The position numbers and the translations under genes are program-made. Below the pieces are notes generated by a model that was not told the origin of the DNA, did not search any database, and worked only from the letters and a program-made list of their open reading frames with translations. From an uncultured Thiocystis sp. (GTDB taxonomy: Bacteria; Pseudomonadota; Gammaproteobacteria; Chromatiales; Chromatiaceae): DNA of 33,546 nucleotides. Below, one piece after another: positions 25,966 through 33,469 of the stretch. How positions within the stretch are numbered: position 1 is the stretch's first letter; every line of letters starts with the position of its first letter. The stretch is taken from assembly GCF_903866365.1 (NCBI RefSeq), contig NZ_CAIPNF010000111.1, forward strand, positions 1 through 33,546, read 5' to 3'.

Positions 25966-27439
25966 GCACCTGCTGCTGGTGGAGCAACAAGGCGACTGGA
26001 AACCGGAGTTTCCGCGCCTGCCGGTGGTCACCGCCCGCGACTATCTGGCCGGCGGCGAACTGGCCGCCAAGCGCGATCTGCGCGTCATCAATCTGTGCCG
26101 GAGTTATCGCTACCTGTCGGTGGGCTATTATTGTTCGCTGCTCGCCGAGGCGCGCGGACATAAGGTCATCCCGAGCGTGCGCACCATTCAGGAACTCTCC
26201 AGCCGGGAGATCTACAGTCTGGCGACCGAGGAACTCGACGGTCTGGCGCAGCGGCTGCTAGCCCGTCGCAAGACCTCCGCCCTGACCCCGACCGCCTACG
26301 AGCTGACCATCTGTTTCGGTCAGTGCGACGTGAAGGAATTGCAGCCGCTGGCGCGGCTCATCTTCGAGACCTTCCGCTGCCCAATTTTGAAGGTCGAGTT
26401 CAAGCTCCAGGGTACCTGGCGCATCGGCGCCATCAAGGCGCTGCCGCTGGCGGCGGTCACCGGCACTGGCGAAGCGCCGCTATTTTCCGCCATGGAAGGG
26501 TATCTGTCCCAGCGCTGGCGTCAGCCGCGGGCGCGCCTGTCCTATCGTTACGATCTCGCGATCCTGCACGATCCGGCTGAGGATCTGCCGCCGTCCGATC
26601 CCAAGGCGCTCGCGCGCTTCGTCAAGGCCGGCAAGGCGCTGGGCGTCAACGTGGAACTGATTCAGCGCAAGGATTACAGCCGGCTCGCCGAATACGATGC
26701 GCTCTTCATCCGCGAGACGACTCGGATTGGGCATCACACCTTTCGGTTCGCGAAAAAGGCCGATAGCGAGGGCATGGTCGTCATCGATGACCCGGAGTCC
26801 ATCCTGCGCTGCACCAATAAGGTCTATCTCGCCGAACTGCTCGCCGCCCATCGTATCCCCCGGCCCAAGACGCTGGTGTTGCGCAAGGAGAACCTGATGG
26901 AGGCCGAGGACCGGATTGGCTATCCGATCGTGCTGAAGATTCCGGAAGGGTCCTTCTCGCGGGGTGTGTTCAAGGCCGAGGAGCGTATCGGGCTGACCCG
27001 GATCGCGGCCAAGCTGTTCAAGGAATCGGATCTGATCCTGGCGCAGGAGTATCTCTACACGCCGTTTGACTGGCGCATTGGCGTCCTCGGCCGCAAGCCC
27101 TTCTATGCCTGCAAATATCTGATGAGTCGGGATCACTGGCAGATCGTCAAGCATGGCGTCGACGGCGGGCACGAGCAGGGTGGCTTCGAGACCCTGGCCA
27201 TGGATCAGGTGCCGCAATCGGTCGTGAAAGCCGCGCTCAAGGCGGCCGATCTGATTGGCGACGGGCTGTATGGGGTCGATCTCAAGGAGACGCCGGCGGG
27301 TCCGGTGGTGATCGAGGTCAACGACAATCCGAACCTGGACGCGGGGGTCGAGGACCAGGTGCTTGGCGATCAACTCTACTCACGTCTGATCGGCGAGTTC
27401 GTCGAGCGGCTCGATCGGCGGCGGGAGGGGAAGCGTTGA
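25958..27439 (+). CDS. RimK-like ATP-grasp ligase with RLAN-type N-terminal domain
   Basis: A 493-residue protein. The ATG lies inside the end of the GNAT/C39 gene, with GGGAG upstream, so translation is probably coupled. Residues 1-150 match the RLAN domain that precedes ATP-grasp in this group (INLCRSYRYLSVGYYCSLLAEARG, written in part). Residues about 285-485 are an ATP-grasp fold of the RimK type: YPIVLKIPEGSFSRGVFK, LILAQEYLYTPFDWRIGVL, DGLYGVDLKE and the metal-binding VIEVNDNPNLDAG. Such ligases join an amino acid or amine to a carboxylate through an acyl phosphate. The substrate here is unknown. Hairpin repeat C begins two bases after the TGA stop. Confidence 0.88.
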   Translation: MAEHLLLVEQQGDWKPEFPRLPVVTARDYLAGGELAAKRDLRVINLCRSYRYLSVGYYCSLLAEARGHKVIPSVRTIQELSSREIYSLATEELDGLAQRLLARRKTSALTPTAYELTICFGQCDVKELQPLARLIFETFRCPILKVEFKLQGTWRIGAIKALPLAAVTGTGEAPLFSAMEGYLSQRWRQPRARLSYRYDLAILHDPAEDLPPSDPKALARFVKAGKALGVNVELIQRKDYSRLAEYDALFIRETTRIGHHTFRFAKKADSEGMVVIDDPESILRCTNKVYLAELLAAHRIPRPKTLVLRKENLMEAEDRIGYPIVLKIPEGSFSRGVFKAEERIGLTRIAAKLFKESDLILAQEYLYTPFDWRIGVLGRKPFYACKYLMSRDHWQIVKHGVDGGHEQGGFETLAMDQVPQSVVKAALKAADLIGDGLYGVDLKETPAGPVVIEVNDNPNLDAGVEDQVLGDQLYSRLIGEFVERLDRRREGKR

Positions 27440-27440
27440 C

Positions 27441-27603
27441 CCTAAAAAGAGCAGTTGAACCGCAAAGAACACAAAGAACGCAAAGGATTTCGATGTCTTG
27501 CCGCGATGACGACATTCACCCAAGGGGCGACTGTCGCGCGCATGACAAGCCATTTTTTTCTTCGTGTCCTTTCGCCTTTGCGGTTCCACATTCCGGATTT
27601 AGG
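27441..27603. repeat. Long hairpin repeat, copy C (163 bp)
   Basis: It begins CCTAAAAAGAGCAGTTGAAC and ends GGATTTAGG, with AACCGCAAAG at the left pairing with CCTTTGCGGTT-type sequence (CGCC/TTTGCGGTTCC) at the right. The middle CTTGCCGCGATGACGAC, CACCC, loop, GGGCGACTGTCG, GCATGACAAG forms the inner stem. It lacks the 9-bp expansion of copy A. It starts just after the stop codon of the RimK-like gene. Confidence 0.8.
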
Positions 27604-27652
27604 TTGACGGATCGGTTGTCGGCTGGACATGGTCGAGTGGTGTGCGTTGTCT

Positions 27653-27677
27653 TTGAGCGGCTCAATTGGGATACACT
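27653..27677 (+). promoter_or_regulatory. Palindrome and possible -10 box upstream of the secreted repeat protein
   Basis: TTGAGC G GCTCAA (27653-27665) is a perfect palindrome, and TACACT (27672-27677) resembles a -10 box. The start codon is about 90 bp further on. The -35 assignment is unclear (TTGTCT at 27647 with a 19-base spacer). An operator is possible but unproven. Confidence 0.3.
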
Positions 27678-27763
27678 GAACCGAACGGGATTGCCAGATA
27701 TCGGGCGGGAGATCGGGGTTCGATCAAACGCCTTCGTCCTGAATTCATGCGGAGATCGCCTTG

Positions 27764-28513
27764 ATGCGACACCTCGGAACCGACTTGCTGACACCGCTCT
27801 TCGCGGCCTGCTGTCTGGCTGCACCTGCTTTCGCGCAAGAGGGCGCGCCAGCGGCGGGCGCGATGGCGCCGGCGCCGGCTCAATGGGCGATCGCTCCGCC
27901 AGGCGCGGTCGCGCCGACCGGCATGGAGTTGCCCGCGGAGATGATCTTGTCCGAGGAGACGATCCTGCCGGGCGGGATCGTGTTACCCGCAGGAACCGTC
28001 CTGCCCGCGGGCACGGTGCTGCCGGCGGGGACGATCCTGCCGCTGTCGACGCCCGTGTCCGAGTCCGCGACGGCGCCCGAGGCGCCGAGCGTTCCCGTGA
28101 CGACAGAGGCGCCCGCGATGACCACGGAGCCGGCACCCTCGACCGCGCCAGCACCGAGCACGGTTCCCGCGGAGGCGTCGCCATCCGCGCCGGCGGTCGG
28201 AATCCCCTACGTGAGCGGCGGGATCGGCTCGTCCGAGCGAGAAGAGATGGCGCTGGTCAAGTCCAACTACAATCTGCGACTCCTGTTCGCCGTGCAGGGC
28301 TCGGGGGCCTATCTGGCGGACATCAAGGTGCGGGTCAGCGAGACGGCTGGAGCGACACTGCTGACGGCCGTCTCGCAAGGCCCCTGGTTCTACGTCAAAC
28401 TCGTGCCTGGACGGTATCTTCTCACCCTCGATAAAGCCGGACAGATCCAGACCCGCGAGGTGACGGTCCCGGCAAACGGAGCAATCCAGGAAGCCTTCTA
28501 CTGGGCGCCCTGA
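27764..28513 (+). CDS. Secreted protein with VLPAGT repeats and a carboxypeptidase-regulatory-like domain
   Basis: A 249-residue protein. GGAG lies about nine bases before the ATG at 27764; a TTG sits directly before it. A signal peptide is followed by the cleavage site APAFAQ (about residues 20-25). Residues about 60-90 contain tandem VLPAGT/ILPGGI hexapeptides, then a Thr/Pro/Ala/Ser-rich linker. The C-terminal 90 residues (NLRLLFAVQGSGAYLADIKV, FYVKLVPGRYLLTLDKAGQ) look like a beta-sandwich of the carboxypeptidase regulatory or transthyretin-like type. A periplasmic or outer-membrane location is inferred; function is unknown. lpxD follows 22 bp later on the same strand. Confidence 0.75.
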   Translation: MRHLGTDLLTPLFAACCLAAPAFAQEGAPAAGAMAPAPAQWAIAPPGAVAPTGMELPAEMILSEETILPGGIVLPAGTVLPAGTVLPAGTILPLSTPVSESATAPEAPSVPVTTEAPAMTTEPAPSTAPAPSTVPAEASPSAPAVGIPYVSGGIGSSEREEMALVKSNYNLRLLFAVQGSGAYLADIKVRVSETAGATLLTAVSQGPWFYVKLVPGRYLLTLDKAGQIQTREVTVPANGAIQEAFYWAP

Positions 28514-28535
28514 CCACTGACCACCAAGGATCGAC

Positions 28536-29621
28536 ATGACTGTATCCAATCATTTGCGGGAAGCGTTGGAGGCGCTTGGCGCGGCTGCCTGCGCGGACCG
28601 GATCCGGGGCGTCAGTACGCTGGAGCAGGCCGGGCCGTATGATCTCTGCTTCGCCGAGGAGGCCGCTCAGTCAGCTGCGGTCGCGCGGAGTCAGGCGGCG
28701 CTGATTCTCGTCGGCGAGAGTTTCCCGGCCGTGGCGGACAAACCGCTGTTGCGGGTCGCGGATCCGCGCGCGTGTTTCTTCGAGGTCGCGGCCCTTTTTC
28801 TCCCCGCGCCCGAGACCGAGGGGCGTCATCCGAGCGCGGCGATTCACCCGGATGCCGAACTGGGCGCGGGCGTGGCGGTCGGTGCCTGCGCGGTCATCGC
28901 CGCCGGCGCGGTCGTGGGCAGCGGTTCGCGTATCGGCGCCGGCGTCTATCTTGGGCCAGGTGTGCGCATCGGCGGCGACTGCCTGATCGGCGCGAACGTC
29001 AGCATCCTACGGGACTGCGCACTCGGCGATCGCTGCATCGTCCATCCGGGCGCGGTGATCGGCGGCGACGGCTTCGGGTTTCGCTGGGATGGCGCCGGAC
29101 ACCGCAAGGTGCCGCAACTCGGTCGGGTTGTCATCGAGGACGACGTGGAAATTGGCTGCAATAGCTGTATCGATCGCGCCACCCTGGGCGTTACCCGGAT
29201 CGGACGCGGATGCAAGATCGATAACCTGGTCCAGGTGGCTCACAACGTCTCGGTGGGTTGTCATACCATCCTCGTGAGTCAATCCGGTATTGCTGGCAGT
29301 TCCACGGTTGGCGATGGCGTGGTGGTGGCGGGACAGGTGGCGATCTCCGATCATGTGCGGGTCGGCGATGGCGCCCGGATCGGCGGGCAATCCGGCGTTG
29401 TCAAGGACGTGCCGCCCGGCGCGGCGGTGTTCGGCACGCCCGCCAGGGCCTTGAAGCAGGCGCTGCGGGAACATGCGGCGCTGGCTCGCCTGCCGGATTT
29501 GCTGAAGCAGATCCAGCGTCAACAGGAGAGGCTCGAATGGCTGGAGGCCCGTTTGGCCAGATTTGAAAGCGAGCTTGAGAAGGATCTGGAAAAGGGCGAT
29601 TTCGAGGCCGCGGCGAGTTAA
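28536..29621 (+). CDS. lpxD: UDP-3-O-(3-hydroxyacyl)glucosamine N-acyltransferase
   Basis: A 361-residue LpxD. The N-terminal uridine-binding domain (residues 1-100) is followed by a left-handed beta-helix of hexapeptide repeats (about 100-305). It carries the catalytic-His segment QVAHNVSVG and [10 protein letters not shown], and ends in a C-terminal coiled coil ([12 protein letters not shown]). LpxD adds the N-linked 3-hydroxyacyl chain in the third step of lipid A synthesis, in the cytoplasm at the inner membrane. AAGGA lies upstream of the ATG. It is not next to bamA, fabZ, lpxA or lpxB as is usual, so it is a relocated or second copy. The C-terminal tail is somewhat longer than in E. coli. 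Confidence 0.92.
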   Translation: MTVSNHLREALEALGAAACADRIRGVSTLEQAGPYDLCFAEEAAQSAAVARSQAALILVGESFPAVADKPLLRVADPRACFFEVAALFLPAPETEGRHPSAAIHPDAELGAGVAVGACAVIAAGAVVGSGSRIGAGVYLGPGVRIGGDCLIGANVSILRDCALGDRCIVHPGAVIGGDGFGFRWDGAGHRKVPQLGRVVIEDDVEIGCNSCIDRATLGVTRIGRGCKIDNLVQVAHNVSVGCHTILVSQSGIAGSSTVGDGVVVAGQVAISDHVRVGDGARIGGQSGVVKDVPPGAAVFGTPARALKQALREHAALARLPDLLKQIQRQQERLEWLEARLARFESELEKDLEKGDFEAAAS

Positions 29622-29645
29622 ACGATCGCGGATGCGAATTCACGT

Positions 29646-29664
29646 CGATCAGCATCCCTGATCG
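29646..29664 (+). promoter_or_regulatory. Small hairpin in the leader of the RNA-binding protein gene
   Basis: CGATCAG (29646-29652) and CTGATCG (29658-29664) form a perfect 7-bp stem with a 5-base loop, 34 bp before the TTG start of the RRM gene. No T-run follows, so it is more likely a leader structure than a terminator. It could be bound by the RRM protein itself, but this is a guess. Confidence 0.4.
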
Positions 29665-29698
29665 TGCATTGCCTTGCGCGTCGCGGAGGAATCAGCAA

Positions 29699-30010
29699 TT
29701 GGATATCTTTATTGGTAATCTGCCGGGAACGGCGACCCTGGTCGAACTCACGGATTTTCTGCATGGGATCGACTTGCGAACGGTTTTCCAGTGTCATCAG
29801 GGCCAGGATGAGCACGCCCGAAATTATCATTTCGTCGTTGCCCGCACGGCGACACGGGAGGAAGGGCAGGCGCTGATCGACAGTTTGAACGGCCGATTGT
29901 TCGAGGGCCAACCGGTCGAGGCGCGCGAATACCTGCCGCGCAATCCTTGCGGGGGTTGGGCGGACTCGGATCGTCGGGTCAATCACAGGTTCGCTCAGGT
30001 CAGCGCCTAG
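29699..30010 (+). CDS. RRM-type RNA-binding protein
   Basis: A 103-residue protein starting at TTG 29699 (MDIFIGNLPG); GGAGGA (29685-29690) is eight bases upstream. A longer frame from 29669 lacks a binding site. The RNP2-like motif is IFIGNL. The RNP1 position reads NYHFVVA, which lacks the usual Gly/Arg pattern but keeps an aromatic. One RRM domain fills most of the protein and a short basic tail follows. Small RRM proteins of this kind act as cold-shock or RNA chaperone proteins in cyanobacteria and some proteobacteria. The TAG stop (30008-30010) is part of the CTAG target of the IS1182-type element, so the original C-terminus may have been longer. Confidence 0.8.
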   Translation: MDIFIGNLPGTATLVELTDFLHGIDLRTVFQCHQGQDEHARNYHFVVARTATREEGQALIDSLNGRLFEGQPVEAREYLPRNPCGGWADSDRRVNHRFAQVSA

Positions 30011-31557
30011 GAGTCTGTCGGATTTCCCGCTCGTCAACCAGTTAAGATGGTTCCGTCGCCCCCGAAGAGCCTTGCCATGAGCAATCAATTCGTCCCCATC
30101 GAGCGAGATCAGCCGTTCGTCATTCCGGTACAGGACTGGCTGGATCCCGATCACTTGGCGCGCTTCATCGTGAGCCTCGTGGATGGCTTGGATGTCAGCG
30201 CCCTGGAGAATGCCTATCGTGGTGGAGGCTCGGCGCCCTATCCTCCCAACAGGATGCTGGCGCTGCTGTTTTATGGATATGCAACGGGGATATTCTCCAG
30301 TCGCAAGTTGGAACGGGCGACCGATGAATCGATCCCGTTCATCTACATCACGGGCAATGCCCATCAGGATCACGATAGCATCAACACGTTTCGCAAGCGG
30401 TTTTTGCGGGAACTGGAAGATTTGTTTACCCAGATCTTGGTTCGTGCGTATGCTTTGGGTGTCCTACGGTTAGGCGATGTGAGCCTGGATGGAACCAAAA
30501 TTCACGCCAACGCCAGCAAGCACAAGGCGATGAGTTGGGGTGATGCCCATCGTCTGGAAGAACAGCTGCGTGCCGAAGTGCAGGCCTTGCTCAAGAAAGC
30601 CGAGACCGCGGGCGACCAGGAACCGGTCGCTGGGATGAAGGTGGGAGAAGAAGTGGCGAGGCGCCAAGCGCGGTTACAGCAAATCGGTGACGTGAAAATC
30701 GAATTGGACGCGCGTGCGCAAGCTCGCGATGAAGCCGAGAAGGCGGCGTATGAGGAGCAGCGCCGAGCACGTGAACAGCAACGGGGACGCAAGCTGGGAG
30801 GACGTGCGCCGAAGCCGCCAGAACCGGGACCGCGCGAGCACGATCAAGTGAACTTCACCGACCCGGAATCGCGCATCATGGCGGTGTCTGGGGGTGGTTT
30901 TGAGCCATGCGATAACGCCCAGGCGGGCGTGGAACACGCCAGTCGTCTGATCCTCGAACAGCCTGTCACGCAACCCCCCAACGATCAGCAGGAACTGACG
31001 CCGGCACTGGCGAATCTGGCGGCGTTGCCACCGACGCTTGGGCACGTTCGATCGCTCGTGGGCGATACGGGGTATTGCAGCGCCACGAATACCGAGGCCT
31101 GTGAGCAGGGGAACATCATCCCGCTCCTGGCTGGCGCTCGCGACACCCACCACCCCAGCCCGGAAGTCCGCTTCGCCGAGGCCGGAGTCGCCCCGCCCGC
31201 GACGGCCAGTCCCATGGCCCGGATGCACCATCGGCTCAAGACCGTGGAAGGCAAAGCCCTCGATGCCAAGCGCAAGTCGACGGTGGAACCCGTGTTTGGG
31301 ATCGTCAAGGAGGTCATGGGATTCCGGCAGTTCCTGTTGCGCGGGCTGGAGGCGGTGACGGGGGAGTGGACACTGGTCTGTCTGGCCTACAACCTGAAGC
31401 GACTTCACGTGCTGGCAGGATAGGTCTGCCCAAAAAGCAGAGACAGGCTCAAGACAGCGGAAAACACCCCGTCAACGGGTGATCTGAGGACGTATGAGTC
31501 GTTTTTCAGCCTCTGTGAGGGGCAAATGGTGTCGTAGACCTTAAGCCCGACAGACTC
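30011..31557 (+). mobile_element. Intact IS1182-family insertion sequence
   Basis: A 1547-bp element bounded by inverted ends GAGTCTGTCGG (30011) and CCGACAGACTC (ending 31557). It is flanked on both sides by CTAG (30007-30010 and 31558-31561), either a 4-bp target duplication or a palindromic target. The inner ends differ (GATTTCCCG versus GCTTAAGG), so the terminal repeat is short. It contains one full-length transposase gene. Hairpins near 31465 and 31509 lie between the transposase stop and the right end. The element is probably still mobile. Confidence 0.85.
30077..31423 (+). CDS. IS1182-family transposase
   Basis: A 448-residue DDE transposase starting at ATG 30077 (MSNQFVPIERDQPF); an ATG at 30047 is in frame but less like the family start. 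The N-terminal DUF772 domain (YPPNRMLALLFYGYATGIFS) is complete. Catalytic residues are visible in DVSLDGTKIHANASKHK (first Asp), SLVGDTGYCSATN (second Asp) and STVEPVFGIVKEVMGFR (Glu). A long charged helical insert (about residues 170-260) lies between them, as usual for IS1182. No stop or frameshift interrupts it. Confidence 0.92.
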   Translation: MSNQFVPIERDQPFVIPVQDWLDPDHLARFIVSLVDGLDVSALENAYRGGGSAPYPPNRMLALLFYGYATGIFSSRKLERATDESIPFIYITGNAHQDHDSINTFRKRFLRELEDLFTQILVRAYALGVLRLGDVSLDGTKIHANASKHKAMSWGDAHRLEEQLRAEVQALLKKAETAGDQEPVAGMKVGEEVARRQARLQQIGDVKIELDARAQARDEAEKAAYEEQRRAREQQRGRKLGGRAPKPPEPGPREHDQVNFTDPESRIMAVSGGGFEPCDNAQAGVEHASRLILEQPVTQPPNDQQELTPALANLAALPPTLGHVRSLVGDTGYCSATNTEACEQGNIIPLLAGARDTHHPSPEVRFAEAGVAPPATASPMARMHHRLKTVEGKALDAKRKSTVEPVFGIVKEVMGFRQFLLRGLEAVTGEWTLVCLAYNLKRLHVLAG

Positions 31558-31675
31558 CTAGACCGCCTATCGTTGATGTCAAGGCCATCAGCCAGTCTAA
31601 GCAGACCAAATTACTCGACTTCTTACGGAAACTTAGTGGTTTAACGCACGGATGAAGAGGTCTACAGGGGGAGGT

Positions 31676-31816
31676 ATGCTAAACTTGGTGCAAAACAGCA
31701 ACCTGAGTGCCGAAAACAAGGTCCAGGAGGGTGATAAGCAGGGGCAGCAGGACAGTCAGCAGGCAGACTTGTATGGTCTGCCAATTACTATTGCAGCAAA
31801 ACTTAACATAATATAA
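31676..31816 (+). CDS. 46-residue peptide of unknown function upstream of the MBL gene
   Basis: The open frame starts with MLNLVQNSNLSAENKV, has a Gln/Asp-rich middle and ends in DLYGLPITIAAKLNII. An AGGGG/GGGAGG sequence lies just upstream of the ATG. It stops 12 bp before the next ATG, so it would be cotranscribed with the MBL-fold gene. The hydrophilic first part and compact hydrophobic end resemble a leader-plus-core layout of small exported or modified peptides. No family is recognised, and there is no Cys. It may also be a leader peptide. Confidence 0.45.
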   Translation: MLNLVQNSNLSAENKVQEGDKQGQQDSQQADLYGLPITIAAKLNII

Positions 31817-31828
31817 AGAGGAAGTGTT

Positions 31829-33385
31829 ATGTCGTACTCGCGACAGCCAAAGTTGACGGATCTCAACCGGCGAAAAGCGTTAAAATTTTTTGGCTTGGCC
31901 TTGGGCGGGTTAGCTTCCCTCGCCAGCAACATCCAGAATGTTTTTGCCAGTGCAGAGGTTGTGACAGAGGTCCCTCCTCCTTCGCCGCCGCCCGCACCTC
32001 CCTCCTACGATTGGGCCGATGCCAATTCTTTACTTTATTCGTTAGAAACGTATATACCCGGCTCGGAAACGCTGGCACATGATGAAATGCGGATTTCTTT
32101 TATAGGAACGTCTCCTATTTTGCGTCGTGCCCAGGCCGATTCCAGTGTTTTCGTAGAATTGGGCAACGGCGATTGTTTCATGTTCGACTGCGGAACAGGC
32201 GTGACTATTAATTACGCCGCCATGAAAATCCCGATGTCGAAGCTGCGAAAAATCTTCCTCACCCATCTGCATGGAGACCACACTGGCGATTTGACTCAAA
32301 TCTACTGTTTTGGACCACAGCAAGATGGTAAATCTCCTCTCTATATTTGGGGACCGTCCGCCTCTGGAGTAGAAGATCCCAAAGTTTCGGGAAAATATTA
32401 TGACGATGGAACCTTAAATTTCTGCCGTTGTTTCCGAGAATTGAATCGCTGGCACTCGGAATCGCAAAGCTTTGTCCCAACTAAATGGACTGATGCCCCT
32501 GGTGATGGCTACGATATTATTGCTACCGAGTTGAATTGGCGAACGGGAGAAAAGCAAACTTGGAATACCAATGATCCTTATCCAAACCCGGATCTTCTTC
32601 CTACGCCATCAAAATTTTCGAATGGAAACATCACCTATCCTGACGGCGGAGGTATTGCTTACGAAGAGAACGGCGTAAGAATTTCATTCTTCCCTGCCGT
32701 CCATGACCGGAATGGTTCTATTAGCTATAAACTGGAGTGGCTAACCCAAGGGCTGTCGATGATATTTTCGGGCGATACCAAGCCAAACAATTTCATGGTT
32801 TCTCAGGCTACCAATAGCGAAAAGCCGGTAGATATTTTCATCCATGAGATGGTCGTACCGCCAGAAACTTGGGTAAGCAAGAATGGAGGAGACGCCAACC
32901 CGCTGAGTTTTGGGCTAAAAACGTCTAGGTCTATCGAGGAAAATTCTCATACCCCAGAAATGGCTCTGGGCTACATGCTATATGAAATGAATAACCGTGG
33001 GAAAGCCCCTAGACTCGCGGTGGCAACGCATTTTCAGGCAGAAGACGACACGATGGTTCCTGCATTCGATAGTCTTCGTTCCTGGTATCACGGAGCCGTT
33101 ACCATTGCGGCGGATTTCATGGTCTTCAATGTGACAAAAACTCAAATTCATCAGCGCAGAGCGGCGATCTCCGATTATACCTGGATACCCCCAATCGCTA
33201 AGAGAGTTTCCACTAAAACTGACACCCCAAAATACAGTGATACAAGGGATTCAAACCCCTATTATCCAATGGGGCCGCTTAACCAGTTTGATCAATCGTT
33301 GTTAGACAATGTTATTAATCCATGCGACTACGATCCACTAGATTTTGGTTGCGTTTATCCCTATTCGCCTCCCCCCAAATCTTGA
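31829..33385 (+). CDS. Tat-exported metallo-beta-lactamase-fold hydrolase
   Basis: A 518-residue protein. Residues 12-42 form a twin-arginine signal (NRRKALKFFGLALGGLASL), followed by a Pro-rich linker (PPPSPPPAPPS). The MBL-fold core has FIGTSPILRRAQADS, the zinc motif THLHGDHTGDL, HDRNGSISYKLEW and FSGDT. AGAGGAAG precedes the ATG. Export in a folded state to the periplasm with zinc bound is expected. It resembles proteins annotated as GntH-like MBL hydrolases from guanitoxin-type clusters, but no other gnt-like gene is visible, so I do not assign that function. Base composition and codon use are much more AT-rich than the core of the window, which suggests recent transfer. Confidence 0.85.
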   Translation: MSYSRQPKLTDLNRRKALKFFGLALGGLASLASNIQNVFASAEVVTEVPPPSPPPAPPSYDWADANSLLYSLETYIPGSETLAHDEMRISFIGTSPILRRAQADSSVFVELGNGDCFMFDCGTGVTINYAAMKIPMSKLRKIFLTHLHGDHTGDLTQIYCFGPQQDGKSPLYIWGPSASGVEDPKVSGKYYDDGTLNFCRCFRELNRWHSESQSFVPTKWTDAPGDGYDIIATELNWRTGEKQTWNTNDPYPNPDLLPTPSKFSNGNITYPDGGGIAYEENGVRISFFPAVHDRNGSISYKLEWLTQGLSMIFSGDTKPNNFMVSQATNSEKPVDIFIHEMVVPPETWVSKNGGDANPLSFGLKTSRSIEENSHTPEMALGYMLYEMNNRGKAPRLAVATHFQAEDDTMVPAFDSLRSWYHGAVTIAADFMVFNVTKTQIHQRRAAISDYTWIPPIAKRVSTKTDTPKYSDTRDSNPYYPMGPLNQFDQSLLDNVINPCDYDPLDFGCVYPYSPPPKS

Positions 33386-33402
33386 TAGCATCACAGATTG
33401 TC

Positions 33403-33446
33403 GCGTCTCATCAAGATTTTTTGGTGAGACGCAAAATTTGTCTCAC
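33403..33446 (+). promoter_or_regulatory. Two mutually exclusive hairpins (terminator or attenuator-like)
   Basis: GCGTCTCATC (33403-33412) pairs with GGTGAGACGC (33423-33432). The same central arm, GTGAGAC (33424-33430), can instead pair with GTCTCAC (33440-33446), followed by an A/T-rich stretch with ATTTTTA. The two structures exclude each other, as in attenuators. The simplest alternative is a bidirectional terminator for the MBL gene. The next gene starts 23 bp after the last arm. Confidence 0.5.
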
Positions 33447-33469
33447 TAGGAAATTTTTAGGGGAGCTAA

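Noticed and set aside
31462-31490. Possible fourth copy of the hairpin repeat near the right end of the IS
   Set aside because: It shares only a short AACGGGTGATC string and a similar small stem. The CCTAAA ends and the AACCGCAAAG arms are absent, so the match is probably chance.
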